This document shows positions 1 through 8,040 of a stretch of DNA of 64,000 nt, piece after piece. A program made the translations under genes and the position numbers. Numbering within the stretch: the stretch's first letter is position 1; every line of letters starts with the position of its first letter. The notes under the pieces were generated by a model. It did no database searches, was not told where the DNA came from, and was given only the letters and a program-made list of their open reading frames with translations. Source of the DNA: an uncultured Ruminococcus sp. (lineage in GTDB: Bacteria > Bacillota > Clostridia > Oscillospirales > Ruminococcaceae); the NCBI GenBank assembly GCA_937926145.1, contig CALANW010000164.1:41511-105510 (forward strand), in the 5' to 3' direction.

Positions 1-1515
1 AAGGTTCAGGTGCTTACAAAGGCATTCGGCTCGGATCAGGCTTACCTTTGGGAATCCGAGGGCGTTGACGGCTATACTATTGAAGAAGCCGAAAAGGACA
101 AGGTCGGAACAGAGGTAAGGATCTTCCTCAAAGATGATACCGATGATGAAGAATACAGCGAGTTCCTCATGCAGTGGAAGATAAAGTCACTCATCAAGAA
201 ATACTCCGACTATATCCACTATCCTATCAAAATGGATATGGAACACGACCACCTCAAAGAGGGCACGGGCGTTGATGATGTTCCTGCCGAGTATGAAACA
301 ACCGTTGAGGAAGAAACTCTCAACAGCATGACACCTATCTGGCGCAAGAACAAGAACGAGCTCACCGATGAGGATTACAACAAGTTCTATAAGGAGAAAT
401 ATTACGATTACAGCGATCCGCTCTGCCATATCCATGTCAAGACAGAGGGTACTGCGACCTACGATGCGCTCCTTTACGTTCCTGCAAACACCCCTATGGA
501 TTTCTACACGAAGAACTTCAAAAAGGGACTTCAGCTCTATTCGAGCGGCGTTCTCATTATGGACAAGTGCGAAGACCTTATCCCCGACCATTTCTGCTTC
601 GTAAGAGGTCTTGTCGATTCGCAGGATCTTTCGCTCAACATTTCGCGTGAAATGCTCCAGCACGACAGACAGCTGAAGCTTATCGCAAAGTCGCTTGAAA
701 AGACTATCAAGAACGAATTGAAGAAGATGCTCACCAACGAGCGTGAAAAGTATGAGAAGCTCTGGAAGAACTTTGGTATGCAGATAAAGTTCGGCGTTTA
801 CAACGGTTACGGCGCAAACAAGGATTTGCTCAAAGACCTCCTTATGTTCTATTCTTCCAACGAGAAGAAGCTTGTAACGCTTGATGAATATACTCAGAGA
901 ATGAAGGAAGATCAGAAGTATATCTACTATGCCGCAGGCGAAACTGTAGACAAGGTAGATGCTCTTCCTCAGACAGAAGTTGTCAAGGACAAGGGTTACG
1001 AAATCCTCTATCTCACAGAAAGCGTTGACGAGTTCGCACTCAAGGTTCTTGAGCAGTATAATGACAAGCCGTTCAAGTCTGTTTCGGACGCAGACCTCGA
1101 CCTCGATACTCCCGAGGAAAAGGAAGAATTCAAGAAGCTTTCCGAAGAAAGCAAGGATATGCTTGACGAGATAGCAAAGGCTCTTGACGGCAAGGTAAAC
1201 TCCGCAAAGCTTTCCGAAAGACTTAAATCCCACCCTGTCTGCATCACGAACGAGGGCGAAATTTCACTCGAAATGGAAAAGACCTTTGCCGCAATGCCGA
1301 CCGATCAGAACGTAAAGGCTCAGAAGGTTCTCGAGATCAACCCGAACCACCCGATCTTCGGTGTTCTCAAAGACCTCTACGCAAACAACAAGGAAAAGCT
1401 TGCCGACTACAGCAAGATACTCTACACCGAAGCACTTCTTATCGAGGGTATGCCGATAGAAGACCCGCTTGCATTCTCGAATCTTGTTTGCTCGCTTATG
1501 GTGGACAAGAAATAA
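1..1515 (+). CDS. htpG: Hsp90 chaperone HtpG, 5' end outside window
   Basis: This is the C-terminal four-fifths of an Hsp90-family ATP-dependent chaperone; the frame is open from base 1, so the first in-window ATG (base 10) is internal. Bases 1-60 encode the end of the N-terminal ATPase domain (SDQAYLWESEG). The middle domain follows, with the conserved blocks LYVPANTP and GVLIMDKCEDLIP and the loop SLNISREMLQ, which carries the catalytic-loop Arg known in this family. The dimerisation domain ends in EDPLAFSNLVCSLM. Bacterial HtpG is usually about 620-640 residues, so roughly the first 120-130 residues (the Bergerat ATP fold) are missing here. The protein acts in the cytoplasm in folding and stress response. 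No frameshift or internal stop is seen in the visible part. Confidence 0.97.
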   Translation, partial: KVQVLTKAFGSDQAYLWESEGVDGYTIEEAEKDKVGTEVRIFLKDDTDDEEYSEFLMQWKIKSLIKKYSDYIHYPIKMDMEHDHLKEGTGVDDVPAEYETTVEEETLNSMTPIWRKNKNELTDEDYNKFYKEKYYDYSDPLCHIHVKTEGTATYDALLYVPANTPMDFYTKNFKKGLQLYSSGVLIMDKCEDLIPDHFCFVRGLVDSQDLSLNISREMLQHDRQLKLIAKSLEKTIKNELKKMLTNEREKYEKLWKNFGMQIKFGVYNGYGANKDLLKDLLMFYSSNEKKLVTLDEYTQRMKEDQKYIYYAAGETVDKVDALPQTEVVKDKGYEILYLTESVDEFALKVLEQYNDKPFKSVSDADLDLDTPEEKEEFKKLSEESKDMLDEIAKALDGKVNSAKLSERLKSHPVCITNEGEISLEMEKTFAAMPTDQNVKAQKVLEINPNHPIFGVLKDLYANNKEKLADYSKILYTEALLIEGMPIEDPLAFSNLVCSLMVDKK

Positions 1516-1560
1516 ATTCGGAATTATGAATTCGGAATTCGGAATTATTTTAATTCGTAA
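1516..1560. repeat. Short AATTCGGAATTA / AATGCGTAATTA repeats
   Basis: Immediately after the htpG stop lies a string of near-identical 10-12 bp units (AATTCGGAATTA, then AATTCGTAATGCGTAATTA). The same units recur near 1915-1945, 7074-7090, 7500-7540, 9265-9297, 17107-17145, 17675-17690, 18000-18018, 23717-23750 and 24098-24112, nearly always abutting the 3' end of a gene. At 1929-1945 and 9295 they touch or include the stop codon of the neighbouring gene. Function unknown; they look like boundaries of intergenic repeat elements. Confidence 0.8.
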
Positions 1561-1588
1561 TGCGTAATTATTACGCGGCTGAAAATGC

Positions 1589-1623
1589 AGCGGTCGGGTA
1601 AATTTTGTATTCGCCCGACCGCT
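1589..1623 (+). terminator. GC-rich hairpin downstream of htpG
   Basis: AGCGGTCGGG pairs perfectly with CCCGACCGCT around a 15-nt loop. There is no good T tract after it, so it is a terminator or processing hairpin rather than a textbook intrinsic terminator. It lies just before a strong promoter at 1636. Confidence 0.5.
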
Positions 1624-1635
1624 TGCAGAAAATGC

Positions 1636-1664
1636 TTGACATATCTGTCAAAAAGGTTTATAAT
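1636..1664 (+). promoter_or_regulatory. Consensus sigma-A promoter for a small RNA
   Basis: TTGACA at 1636-1641, a 17-nt spacer, then TATAAT at 1659-1664 is a perfect consensus promoter. No gene on the + strand follows; transcription from about 1671 runs into the terminator at 1717-1767. The likely product is a short RNA antisense to the 3' end of the small peptide mRNA on the opposite strand. Confidence 0.8.
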
Positions 1665-1670
1665 ATAAAC

Positions 1671-1765
1671 ATAAAGAGGGCATACCGATAGACGGTCGCT
1701 CCCAAAATTTGTGATTAAAAGAAATAACCGCTAAGTTGGTCGCTTGGGCGGTTATTTCTTTTTGC
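1671..1765 (+). ncRNA. Putative antisense RNA antitoxin (type I TA)
   Basis: This is inferred from a perfect promoter just upstream and a 15-bp-stem terminator at its end. The RNA would be about 95 nt and complementary to the end of the coding region and the 3' untranslated region of the 26-residue peptide at 1752-1832. Convergent toxin mRNA and antisense RNA overlapping at their 3' ends is the arrangement known for TxpA/RatA-type type I systems. The 5' boundary is estimated from the promoter; no transcript data are available. Confidence 0.5.
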
Positions 1766-1767
1766 TG
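1717..1767. terminator. Bidirectional terminator overlapping toxin stop
   Basis: AAAAGAAATAACCGC (1717-1731) pairs perfectly with GCGGTTATTTCTTTT (1748-1762), giving T-rich flanks on both strands. The stop codon of the minus-strand peptide (1752-1754) lies inside the right arm, so the hairpin can end both the antisense RNA and the peptide mRNA. Confidence 0.75.
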
Positions 1768-1832
1768 TTAAGCGCTATCTGAATGATATCGCAGATAAGT
1801 ATTCCTAAAGTTAAAACTTCAATTATACTCAT
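1752..1832 (-). CDS. 26-residue hydrophobic peptide, putative type I toxin
   Basis: The reading frame ATG..TAA encodes 26 residues beginning MSIIEVLTLGIL and ending IALNSKKK. It has one hydrophobic segment of about 20 residues and a Lys-rich tail, as in the short membrane toxins often annotated 'putative holin-like toxin' in Firmicutes. Such peptides insert in the cytoplasmic membrane. A strong opposing promoter and shared terminator point to antisense-RNA control. No convincing Shine-Dalgarno precedes the ATG, and a 15-bp hairpin (1849-1888) lies directly upstream in the mRNA, which may restrict translation. It could also be a decayed copy. The call rests on peptide character plus genetic arrangement, not on database evidence. 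Confidence 0.6.
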   Translation of the reverse strand: MSIIEVLTLGILICDIIQIALNSKKK

Positions 1833-1848
1833 TAAAAGAAAATGCAAG

Positions 1849-1888
1849 AACAACGGCGAGGTCGCATAAATGTGACCTCGCCGTTGTT
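1849..1888. other. 15-bp hairpin upstream of the putative toxin
   Basis: AACAACGGCGAGGTC pairs perfectly with GACCTCGCCGTTGTT around a 10-nt loop. Read on the + strand it is followed by a T-rich run and could be a terminator. On the minus strand it would form a 5'-leader hairpin about 16 nt before the peptide start codon. Confidence 0.6.
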
Positions 1889-1928
1889 TTGTTTAATAAT
1901 AAAAGTATAGCACTGCAATAATTACGCA

Positions 1929-4595
1929 TTACGAATTACGAATTAAGCATTGCATCAGCGGTGCGAATATCGCAAAGCCGAATGCTATCGCAAGCTGTTG
2001 ACCCGAGAGCGCCGTTGTGGAGAAAATTATCTGCATGAACGGCACATATATTGCCGCAAAAATTATGCAAAGCGATGACAGCACCGCAAGTATAAGCTTT
2101 GGATTATTGAAATACGGCACTGTAAAGATGTTCTTCGTTTCCGATTTGCACTCGAAAACGTGCGCAAGCTGGGTCATTACAAGGGTGAAAAGCGCAGCTG
2201 TTCTGGCGGTGTCAACATTCCCCGACATATAGTTCGTAAGGAAAAAACAGCCGAGTGTACACGCACCTATCAAAATCCCTCTGAACACTATTTTCGTCAT
2301 AAGTCCGCCCGAAAAGAAGCTTTCGTTCGCTTTTCTCGGCGGTTTGTTCATACATTCGTGCTCGGCCGGCTCTACGCCGAGGGCAACGGCAGGAAGTCCA
2401 TCTGTCGCAAGGTTTACAAGAAGAAGCTGGGTCGGGAGAAGCACCACGGGCATTCCCATTATTATCCCGAGGAACATTGTCAGCACCTCGCCGATATTGC
2501 AGGAGAGCAGGTAGCGGACGAATTTTCGGATATTTGCATAGATACCTCGACCCTGTTCAACGGCTTTGACAAGCGTTGCGAAGTTATCGTCAAGCAGGAC
2601 AACATCAGCGGCTTCTTTGGTAACGTCTGTTCCCGTTATGCCCATTGCAACGCCGATAGAGGCTTCTTTTACCGCAGGAGCGTCATTAACGCCGTCGCCC
2701 GTCATAGTCACTATGTCGCCGCGGCGCTTGAAAGCACGGACGATGCGAAGCTTATCCTCGGGAGTTGCACGGGCATAAACGGCTGCTTTTCCGATAACAT
2801 CGTCAAGCTCTTCATCAGACATTTTCGCAAGCTCCGCACCCGTTACAACGATATCGTCACCGCGCAGGATACCTGCTTTTTTGGCGATCGCGGCGGCGGT
2901 GTTCTTGTGGTCGCCCGTTATCATAACCGTTCGGATATGCGCCTTTCGGCAAAGCTTTACGGCTTCGATAGCTTCGGGACGCGGCGGGTCGGTCATTCCT
3001 GCAAGTCCGAGGAATATCATACCGCTTTCGCTGTCGCCGCCGTCAATGTTTTTCTCGCAGAAAGCAAGCACACGAAGCGCTTCGCCCGTGAGCTTTTCGT
3101 GCTCGGCTTCGAGGCTTCGGCGAACGGACGGAGTGAGCGGTTTAACGCCGTCATTCGTCATTATAAATGAGCATCGGGGGAGGATAACGTCAAATGCGCC
3201 TTTTGTAAATGCAGTTTTTCCCGAACCGCCCGAGCATATCACGGTCATACAGCGTGTTTCGCTGTCGAAAGGTATCTCCTCATTTTTGCGGAAGCTGTGG
3301 TGAAGCTTTTCCGATGTGATGCCCGACTTTGCCGCCATTATAAGGAGCGCGATCTCGGTCGGGTCGCCTGCGGTGTTCCACTCTTCCTTTTTGCCAAAGG
3401 TTTTGAGCTGACCGCGTTCGCGCTGGGAGATTTGTGCCATTTGCGGCGGTGCGCTTATGTCGGCATTGTTGCAGAGGACTGCGCAGTGCATAAGTTCGGA
3501 TAAAGTCTTGTCTGCGCCTGGGTTGATGTTCTTTCCGTCCTCGGTTATGCCGCCCTGAACGTTGTAGCCGCTTCCCGAGATGTCGTAAAGCTTATTTCCG
3601 CAGAAAACCTTTGTCACGGTCATTTTATTCTCGGTGACAGTACCTGTTTTGTCCGTGCAAATTACCGATGCACAGCCGAGCGTTTCGACCGAGTGGAGCT
3701 TATGTACAAGCGCTTTCTGAGCAAGCATACGCCGAACAGCGAGCGCGAGCGCAATTGTTACCGTTGCAGGAAGTCCCTCGGGGATAGCGGCAATGGCAAC
3801 GGAAATTCCCGTCATAAGCATATCAAACGGCGGCTCTCCGTGCAAAATTCCTGCGCCTGCGACGACGATGCAGACAGCCGTGCATATTATAGCAACGACT
3901 TTTCCAAGCTCGCCGAGCCTTTTCTGGAGCGGAGTTTCTTCCTCCTCGATATCGATGAGCATACCCGAAATTTTTCCGACCTGCGCCGAAAGTCCCGTTG
4001 CGATGACCTTTGCAAGAGCCGTTCCCTTTGTTACAATAGTACCGCTGTAGACAATGTTCGCCTTTCCGATAGAATTATCGGAATCATCGGGCGAGCCTGC
4101 CGACTTTGCAACGGGAGCGGATTCGCCCGTGAGGATACTTTCCTCGGCGAAAAGTCCTCGGCTTTCGAGAAGTGCCGCATCGGCAGGAATTTTGTCGCCT
4201 GCTTCGAGCGAAATAACGTCACCCGGAACGAGAACGGACGCAGGAAGTTCGGTCAGATGTCCGTCACGGTAAACTTTTGCGTTAGGAGCAGTCATATTTT
4301 TGAGCGCAATGAGAGTTTTTTCGGTCTTATACTCCTGCACGAAGCCCAAAACGGCGTTCAGGAGCACGATAACGATGATAGTCAGCGCGTCATAAACTTC
4401 TCCGAGAAATATCGAGACCGCCGTTGCTATCAAAAGGATTATCACCATAACATCTCGGAACTGACCGAGGAAAATTTTTATAGGTGCGGTCTTTTTCTTG
4501 CTCGCGAGCCTATTTTCCCCGTATCGGAGAAGCCTTTCCTCCGCCGCCGATGATGAAAGACCGAGCGCCGAGCCGTTTATGCTTTTTTCTGCCAT
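1929..4595 (-). CDS. P-type Ca2+-transporting ATPase (P2A/P2B-like)
   Basis: An 888-residue membrane pump that couples ATP hydrolysis to cation export, probably Ca2+. Visible landmarks in order are an N-terminal cation-ATPase domain, two membrane helices, the actuator-domain TGES near residue 156, the PEGL helix-4 motif (AIPEGLPATVTIALA) typical of Ca2+ and related P2 pumps, the phosphorylated Asp in DKTGT at residue 315, the hinge motif TGDGVNDAP, and a C-terminal group of membrane helices. Full length for the family. The start is supported by an AGGAGAG ribosome binding site. The last residues (IRNS) and stop codon are encoded by the short AATTCGTAAT repeats that fill the downstream spacer, so the extreme C-terminus was probably remodelled by that repeat. 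It is convergent with htpG and divergent from nfnA. Confidence 0.93.
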   Translation of the reverse strand: MAEKSINGSALGLSSSAAEERLLRYGENRLASKKKTAPIKIFLGQFRDVMVIILLIATAVSIFLGEVYDALTIIVIVLLNAVLGFVQEYKTEKTLIALKNMTAPNAKVYRDGHLTELPASVLVPGDVISLEAGDKIPADAALLESRGLFAEESILTGESAPVAKSAGSPDDSDNSIGKANIVYSGTIVTKGTALAKVIATGLSAQVGKISGMLIDIEEEETPLQKRLGELGKVVAIICTAVCIVVAGAGILHGEPPFDMLMTGISVAIAAIPEGLPATVTIALALAVRRMLAQKALVHKLHSVETLGCASVICTDKTGTVTENKMTVTKVFCGNKLYDISGSGYNVQGGITEDGKNINPGADKTLSELMHCAVLCNNADISAPPQMAQISQRERGQLKTFGKKEEWNTAGDPTEIALLIMAAKSGITSEKLHHSFRKNEEIPFDSETRCMTVICSGGSGKTAFTKGAFDVILPRCSFIMTNDGVKPLTPSVRRSLEAEHEKLTGEALRVLAFCEKNIDGGDSESGMIFLGLAGMTDPPRPEAIEAVKLCRKAHIRTVMITGDHKNTAAAIAKKAGILRGDDIVVTGAELAKMSDEELDDVIGKAAVYARATPEDKLRIVRAFKRRGDIVTMTGDGVNDAPAVKEASIGVAMGITGTDVTKEAADVVLLDDNFATLVKAVEQGRGIYANIRKFVRYLLSCNIGEVLTMFLGIIMGMPVVLLPTQLLLVNLATDGLPAVALGVEPAEHECMNKPPRKANESFFSGGLMTKIVFRGILIGACTLGCFFLTNYMSGNVDTARTAALFTLVMTQLAHVFECKSETKNIFTVPYFNNPKLILAVLSSLCIIFAAIYVPFMQIIFSTTALSGQQLAIAFGFAIFAPLMQCLIRNS

Positions 4596-4746
4596 TTTTA
4601 TCTCTCCTGTTTAAATATATTTTTGACTTTGGGTGGTCTGTTTAGTTCTAATTATATTCGGACAGGTCGGGAAAAATGACGATCGGTAAAATTCCGTGAA
4701 AGTATTATTTTCCTGCAAAAGTTAGTCAATATTTATATTTAAATTG

Positions 4747-4775
4747 TTGACTTTAGCGTTATTTTAAGATATAAT
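4747..4775 (+). promoter_or_regulatory. Promoter of nfnAB
   Basis: TTGACT (4747-4752), a 17-nt spacer and TATAAT (4770-4775) lie 62 bases upstream of the nfnA start. The rest of 4596-4746 is AT-rich and must also hold the leftward promoter of the Ca2+ ATPase, which I could not assign confidently. Confidence 0.75.
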
Positions 4776-4836
4776 ATTAGTTATAGCATTATGCCATAGG
4801 GAGAATGCGGTTATTTTTTTGTAAAGGAATGAGATA

Positions 4837-5679
4837 ATGTATAAGATTGTTCGCAAGAAAGAGCTTAACCCTACTGTTACGCTCATGGACATCGAAGCAC
4901 CCATGATCGCCAAAAAGGCTGAACCGGGTCAGTTTATTATCCTCAGAGTTGACGAGGAGGGCGAGCGTATCCCGCTCACAGTTGCAGATTTTGACAGAGA
5001 AAAGGGAACTGTCACAATTATTTTCCAGATCGTCGGCGCTACGACCGAAAAGCTCAACCATAAGAATGAGGGCGAGTATATTCAGGACTTCGTTGGTCCT
5101 CTCGGCGTTGCTTCACATACAGACGGACTTAAGAAAGTTGCTGTTGTCGGCGGCGGCGTAGGCTGTGCTATCGCATACCCTATCGCAAAGAAGCTCCACC
5201 ACCTCGGCTGTGAAGTCCACTCTATCGTTGGTTTCAGAAATAAAGACCTCGTTATCCTTGAAGATGAGTTCAAGGCTGTTTCCGATAAGCTCTGCATGAT
5301 GACAGATGACGGTTCGCACGGCGAAAAGGGTCTTGTTACAGAAGCTCTCCGCAAGCTCATCGAGAGCGGCGAAAAATATGACGAAGTTATCGCTATCGGA
5401 CCTCTCGTAATGATGAAGTTCGTTGTTGCCGTAACTAAGGAATTCGGCATCAAGACAGTGGTTTCCATGAACCCGATCATGATCGACGGAACGGGAATGT
5501 GCGGCGGCTGCCGTCTTACTGTCGGCGGCGAAACAAAGTTTGCCTGCGTTGACGGCCCTGACTTTGACGGTTTCCTCGTTGACTTTGACGAGGCAATGGA
5601 CAGAGGCACTATGTATAAGCCGTTTGAACGCCACAAGCACGAAGAAACGTGCAATCTCTTCGCCAAGGAGGTAAAGTGA
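4837..5679 (+). CDS. nfnA: NfnA: small subunit of NADH-dependent ferredoxin:NADP+ oxidoreductase
   Basis: A 280-residue flavoprotein of the PyrK/sulfide dehydrogenase-beta type. Residues 1-95 form the FAD-binding barrel (GQFIILRVDEEGERIPLTV), followed by an NAD(H)-binding fold with VGGGVGCAIAYPIAK. The [2Fe-2S] ligands are Cys222, Cys225 and Cys237 (MCGGC then FACVDGP); in characterised NfnA an Asp supplies the fourth ligand, and Asp217 is a candidate here. With NfnB it forms a cytoplasmic complex that bifurcates electrons between NADH, NADPH and ferredoxin, balancing redox in anaerobes. The start has a good ribosome binding site (AAAGGAATGAGAT). The stop is one base from the nfnB start, which indicates translational coupling. 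Confidence 0.9.
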   Translation: MYKIVRKKELNPTVTLMDIEAPMIAKKAEPGQFIILRVDEEGERIPLTVADFDREKGTVTIIFQIVGATTEKLNHKNEGEYIQDFVGPLGVASHTDGLKKVAVVGGGVGCAIAYPIAKKLHHLGCEVHSIVGFRNKDLVILEDEFKAVSDKLCMMTDDGSHGEKGLVTEALRKLIESGEKYDEVIAIGPLVMMKFVVAVTKEFGIKTVVSMNPIMIDGTGMCGGCRLTVGGETKFACVDGPDFDGFLVDFDEAMDRGTMYKPFERHKHEETCNLFAKEVK

Positions 5680-5680
5680 T

Positions 5681-7072
5681 ATGCCTAATATGTCACCAAA
5701 GAAAAATCCTATGCCTACACAGGATCCAAAGGAAAGAAGCTGCAACTTCAAGGAAGTAGCTCTCGGATATACAAAGGAAACAGCTGTTGACGAAGCTCAG
5801 CGCTGCCTTAACTGTAAGAACAAGCCATGCGTAAGCGGCTGTCCCGTAGGTATCTCTATCCCTGACTTTATCGCAAAGGTAGCTGTTGAGGACTTCGACG
5901 GCGCTTATGATATCATCACAAAATCAAGCTCACTCCCTGCTGTCTGCGGACGTGTTTGTCCTCAGGAAAACCAGTGCGAGGGCAAGTGCGTAAGAGGCAT
6001 CAAGACCGAAGCTGTCGGCATCGGCAGACTTGAACGTTTCGTTGCTGACTGGCACAACGAGCACAGCACAGCTGCTCCCGTAAAGCCTGAGCCAAACGGT
6101 CACAAGGTAGCAGTTATCGGTGCAGGTCCTTCGGGTCTTACCTGCGCAGGCGACCTCGCTAAGATGGGTTATGACGTTACTATCTACGAAGCACTCCACC
6201 TCGCAGGCGGCGTTCTCGTTTACGGTATCCCTGAATTCAGACTCCCTAAGTCTATCGTTCAGAAAGAAGTTGACGGACTTAAGGCTCTCGGCGTTAAGGT
6301 CATCACAAATACAGTTGTCGGCAAGACAATTTCCGTTGATGAGCTCTTCGAGGACGAAGGCTTTGAAGCAGTATTCATCGGATCGGGCGCAGGTCTTCCA
6401 AGATTTATGGGAATCCCCGGCGAGAACCTCAAGGGCGTTTACTCCGCTAACGAGTTCCTCACCCGTGTAAACCTTATGAAAGCATATAAGGAAGATTCCG
6501 ATACACCTATCAAGAAGAACAAGAGCGTGGCAGTAGTCGGCGGCGGCAACGTTGCAATGGACGCTGCAAGATGCGCAAAGCGTCTTGGCGCAGAGAATGT
6601 TTACATAGTTTACAGAAGAAGCGAAGCAGAAATGCCTGCCCGTAAGGAAGAAGTTGAACACGCTAAGGAAGAGGGCATCATCTTCAAGACCCTCAACAAT
6701 CCTATCGAAGTTATGGGCGGCGACGATAAGTTCGTAAACGGACTCAAGTGCGTTGAAATGGAACTCGGCGAACCCGACGAGAGCGGCAGAAGAAGACCTG
6801 TAGTAAAGGCAAACTCCGAGTTTATCCTCGACGTAGACTGCGTAGTAATGTCTATCGGTACTTCACCTAACCCGCTTATCAAGAACACAACAAAGGGTAT
6901 CGAAACCAACAAGCACGGCTGCTTTATCTGCAACGAGGACGGACTTACATCCCGTGAGGGTGTATATGCAGGCGGCGACGCAGTAACAGGCGCAGCAACA
7001 GTTATCCTCGCAATGGGCGCAGGAAAGACCGCTGCAAAGGCTATGGACGAATACATCAAGGCTAAGAACTGA
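5681..7072 (+). CDS. nfnB: NfnB: large subunit, glutamate synthase small-subunit-like
   Basis: A 463-residue homologue of the glutamate synthase small subunit (GltD). The N-terminus carries two groups of cysteines for [4Fe-4S] clusters (CLNCKNKPCVSGCPVG and CGRVCPQENQCEGKC). Residues about 145-190 hold the FAD dinucleotide fold (VIGAGPSGLTCAG), and a second Rossmann fold (VAVVGGGNVAMDAARCAKR) binds NADPH; the C-terminal YAGGDAVTGAATV block contacts FAD. Because no glutamate synthase large subunit is present and the gene is coupled to nfnA, the role is NfnAB rather than glutamate synthesis, although such genes are often misannotated gltA. It probably ends in the downstream repeat element, whose central hairpin can terminate transcription. 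Confidence 0.9.
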   Translation: MPNMSPKKNPMPTQDPKERSCNFKEVALGYTKETAVDEAQRCLNCKNKPCVSGCPVGISIPDFIAKVAVEDFDGAYDIITKSSSLPAVCGRVCPQENQCEGKCVRGIKTEAVGIGRLERFVADWHNEHSTAAPVKPEPNGHKVAVIGAGPSGLTCAGDLAKMGYDVTIYEALHLAGGVLVYGIPEFRLPKSIVQKEVDGLKALGVKVITNTVVGKTISVDELFEDEGFEAVFIGSGAGLPRFMGIPGENLKGVYSANEFLTRVNLMKAYKEDSDTPIKKNKSVAVVGGGNVAMDAARCAKRLGAENVYIVYRRSEAEMPARKEEVEHAKEEGIIFKTLNNPIEVMGGDDKFVNGLKCVEMELGEPDESGRRRPVVKANSEFILDVDCVVMSIGTSPNPLIKNTTKGIETNKHGCFICNEDGLTSREGVYAGGDAVTGAATVILAMGAGKTAAKAMDEYIKAKN

Positions 7073-7169
7073 TTTAAATTCGGAATTATTTGTATTCCGC
7101 ATATTGGTCACACAACACTAAAATTGATGTAGGGGGCGGGTTTCCCGTCCCGCGCCGCAAGGAGTTTTA

Positions 7170-7285
7170 TACTAATTTTTAAATTGAAAGTGTACAAAAA
7201 ATCAAGTAAAAGCTCGTAGCTGTTGAAAACAGGTTTATATGGGTTTGCGCCGATTTTTTGTCTACACTTTGATTAAAAATTAGTA
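7170..7285. mobile_element. MITE-like element with about 34-bp inverted ends
   Basis: The element is 116 bp long, non-coding, and begins TACTAATTTTTAA. It ends with the imperfect reverse complement TTAAAAATTAGTA, and the inverted similarity extends inward through GTGTACAAAAAATC and GATTTTTTGTCTACAC. It sits inside the larger repeat element at 7074-7540. Partial relatives occur at 31195-31233 (right end) and 14985-15010 (left end). Confidence 0.65.
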
Positions 7286-7296
7286 TTACAATAAAC

Positions 7297-7344
7297 AAAT
7301 GTCCCTATTTTCATCGGATAAACCCGTTGAAAATAGGGACATTT
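7297..7344. terminator. Bidirectional terminator hairpin, 17-bp stem
   Basis: AAATGTCCCTATTTTCA pairs perfectly with TGAAAATAGGGACATTT around a 14-nt loop, with A/T-rich flanks both ways. It is the centre of repeat element copy 1 and would terminate nfnAB on the + strand and the DUF3783 gene on the minus strand. Confidence 0.8.
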
Positions 7345-7542
7345 TGTTTTTGTGACATTTTCGCGCACCGAAAATCGCCTCGCGATTGGGACGGGCAACC
7401 CGTCCCCTACAGAAAATTACAATAAAGGCGAGATTTATAATCGGGCGGATATGGAATCCGCCCCTACAGTAATTGTTTTTTTACAACAAATAAATGGAGC
7501 ATAAATAATTCCGCATTCCTAATTCCTAATTCCGAATTTTTA

Positions 7543-7923
7543 TTACCCGCCCATTTTCTCCCGTTCTTTTGCAAGCTCGGAAACGAGCTTTTTTATGCTC
7601 CATTTCTGATTTGAGGGCGTGAGAGCCGCCTTTAACGAGATATAAACCTCTGACTTGCGCAGTTCTGTGAGCACGGAATCTATCTGCTTGCCCGAAAGTC
7701 CCGAAAAAATGATGCAGCCATTGTCTGCTTCACCAAGCTTTTCGCTTTTTTCGAAGCCGTTAAAACCTGCAAAGAAGCCTATCTGCGTTTCGGCTTCGTT
7801 ATCTTCGGCAATAATGAGCTTTATGCGAAGCTTATCGGCTATTTTTTTCAGCGCGGTAAGGTTTTCCTGCTGTTTGTATGCAATGATGCGCCCGTCGGCG
7901 GTGTTTATTATTCTTGCTTTCAT
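7543..7923 (-). CDS. DUF3783 family protein
   Basis: A 126-residue soluble protein whose second half (CIIFSGLSGKQIDSVL..YISLKAALTPSNQKWSIKKL) matches the DUF3783 pattern as I know it. Function is unknown in the family. The N-terminus (about residues 1-60) looks like a small alpha/beta domain without a signal peptide or membrane segment. It ends MGG, close to the repeat element, and is monocistronic. The start ATG is preceded by AGGAGAAAC, a fair ribosome binding site. Confidence 0.7.
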   Translation of the reverse strand: MKARIINTADGRIIAYKQQENLTALKKIADKLRIKLIIAEDNEAETQIGFFAGFNGFEKSEKLGEADNGCIIFSGLSGKQIDSVLTELRKSEVYISLKAALTPSNQKWSIKKLVSELAKEREKMGG

Positions 7924-8003
7924 ATTTTGTGTTTCTCCTAAAAATCAATATTACTGAAAATATATCATATTTTCGCGAAAAGGTCAAGCTTGATGCAAAA
8001 AAA

Positions 8004-8025
8004 GCCGACAGGCGAACCTGTCGGC
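8004..8025 (-). terminator. Intrinsic terminator of the 8041-8772 gene
   Basis: GCCGACAGG pairs with CCTGTCGGC around a 4-nt loop. On the minus strand it is followed by a run of seven T residues. It lies 15 bases past the stop codon. Confidence 0.9.
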
Positions 8026-8040
8026 AGATAAGCTGTTTTC

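Larger units (their letters stand above)
7074..7540. repeat. Convergent-junction repeat element, copy 1
   Basis: This fills the space between the convergent nfnB and DUF3783 genes. It starts with AATTCGGAATTA units and a TTCCGCATATTGGTC block, continues with GTAGGGGGCGGG and CCCGTCCCGCGCCGCAAGG, has a central terminator hairpin (7297-7344), and runs out through the reverse complements (GGGACGGGCAACCCGTCCCC, GGGCGGATATGGAATCCGCC) to CCTAATTCCGAATT units. Copies 2 and 3 lie at 17672-18018 and 23717-24110. This copy is interrupted by a second element at 7170-7285. No protein is encoded. Confidence 0.85.

Noticed and set aside
10..12. ATG at base 10 as the start of htpG
   Set aside because: The codons before it continue the Hsp90 N-terminal domain in frame; the gene begins outside the window.
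187..1233. A 348-codon minus-strand open frame opposite htpG
   Set aside because: It mirrors the codon pattern of htpG, has no ribosome binding site and reads as Leu/Val/Phe-rich nonsense. Similar long antisense frames (for example 2160-3170, 3693-4553, 18860-19723) were dropped for the same reason.
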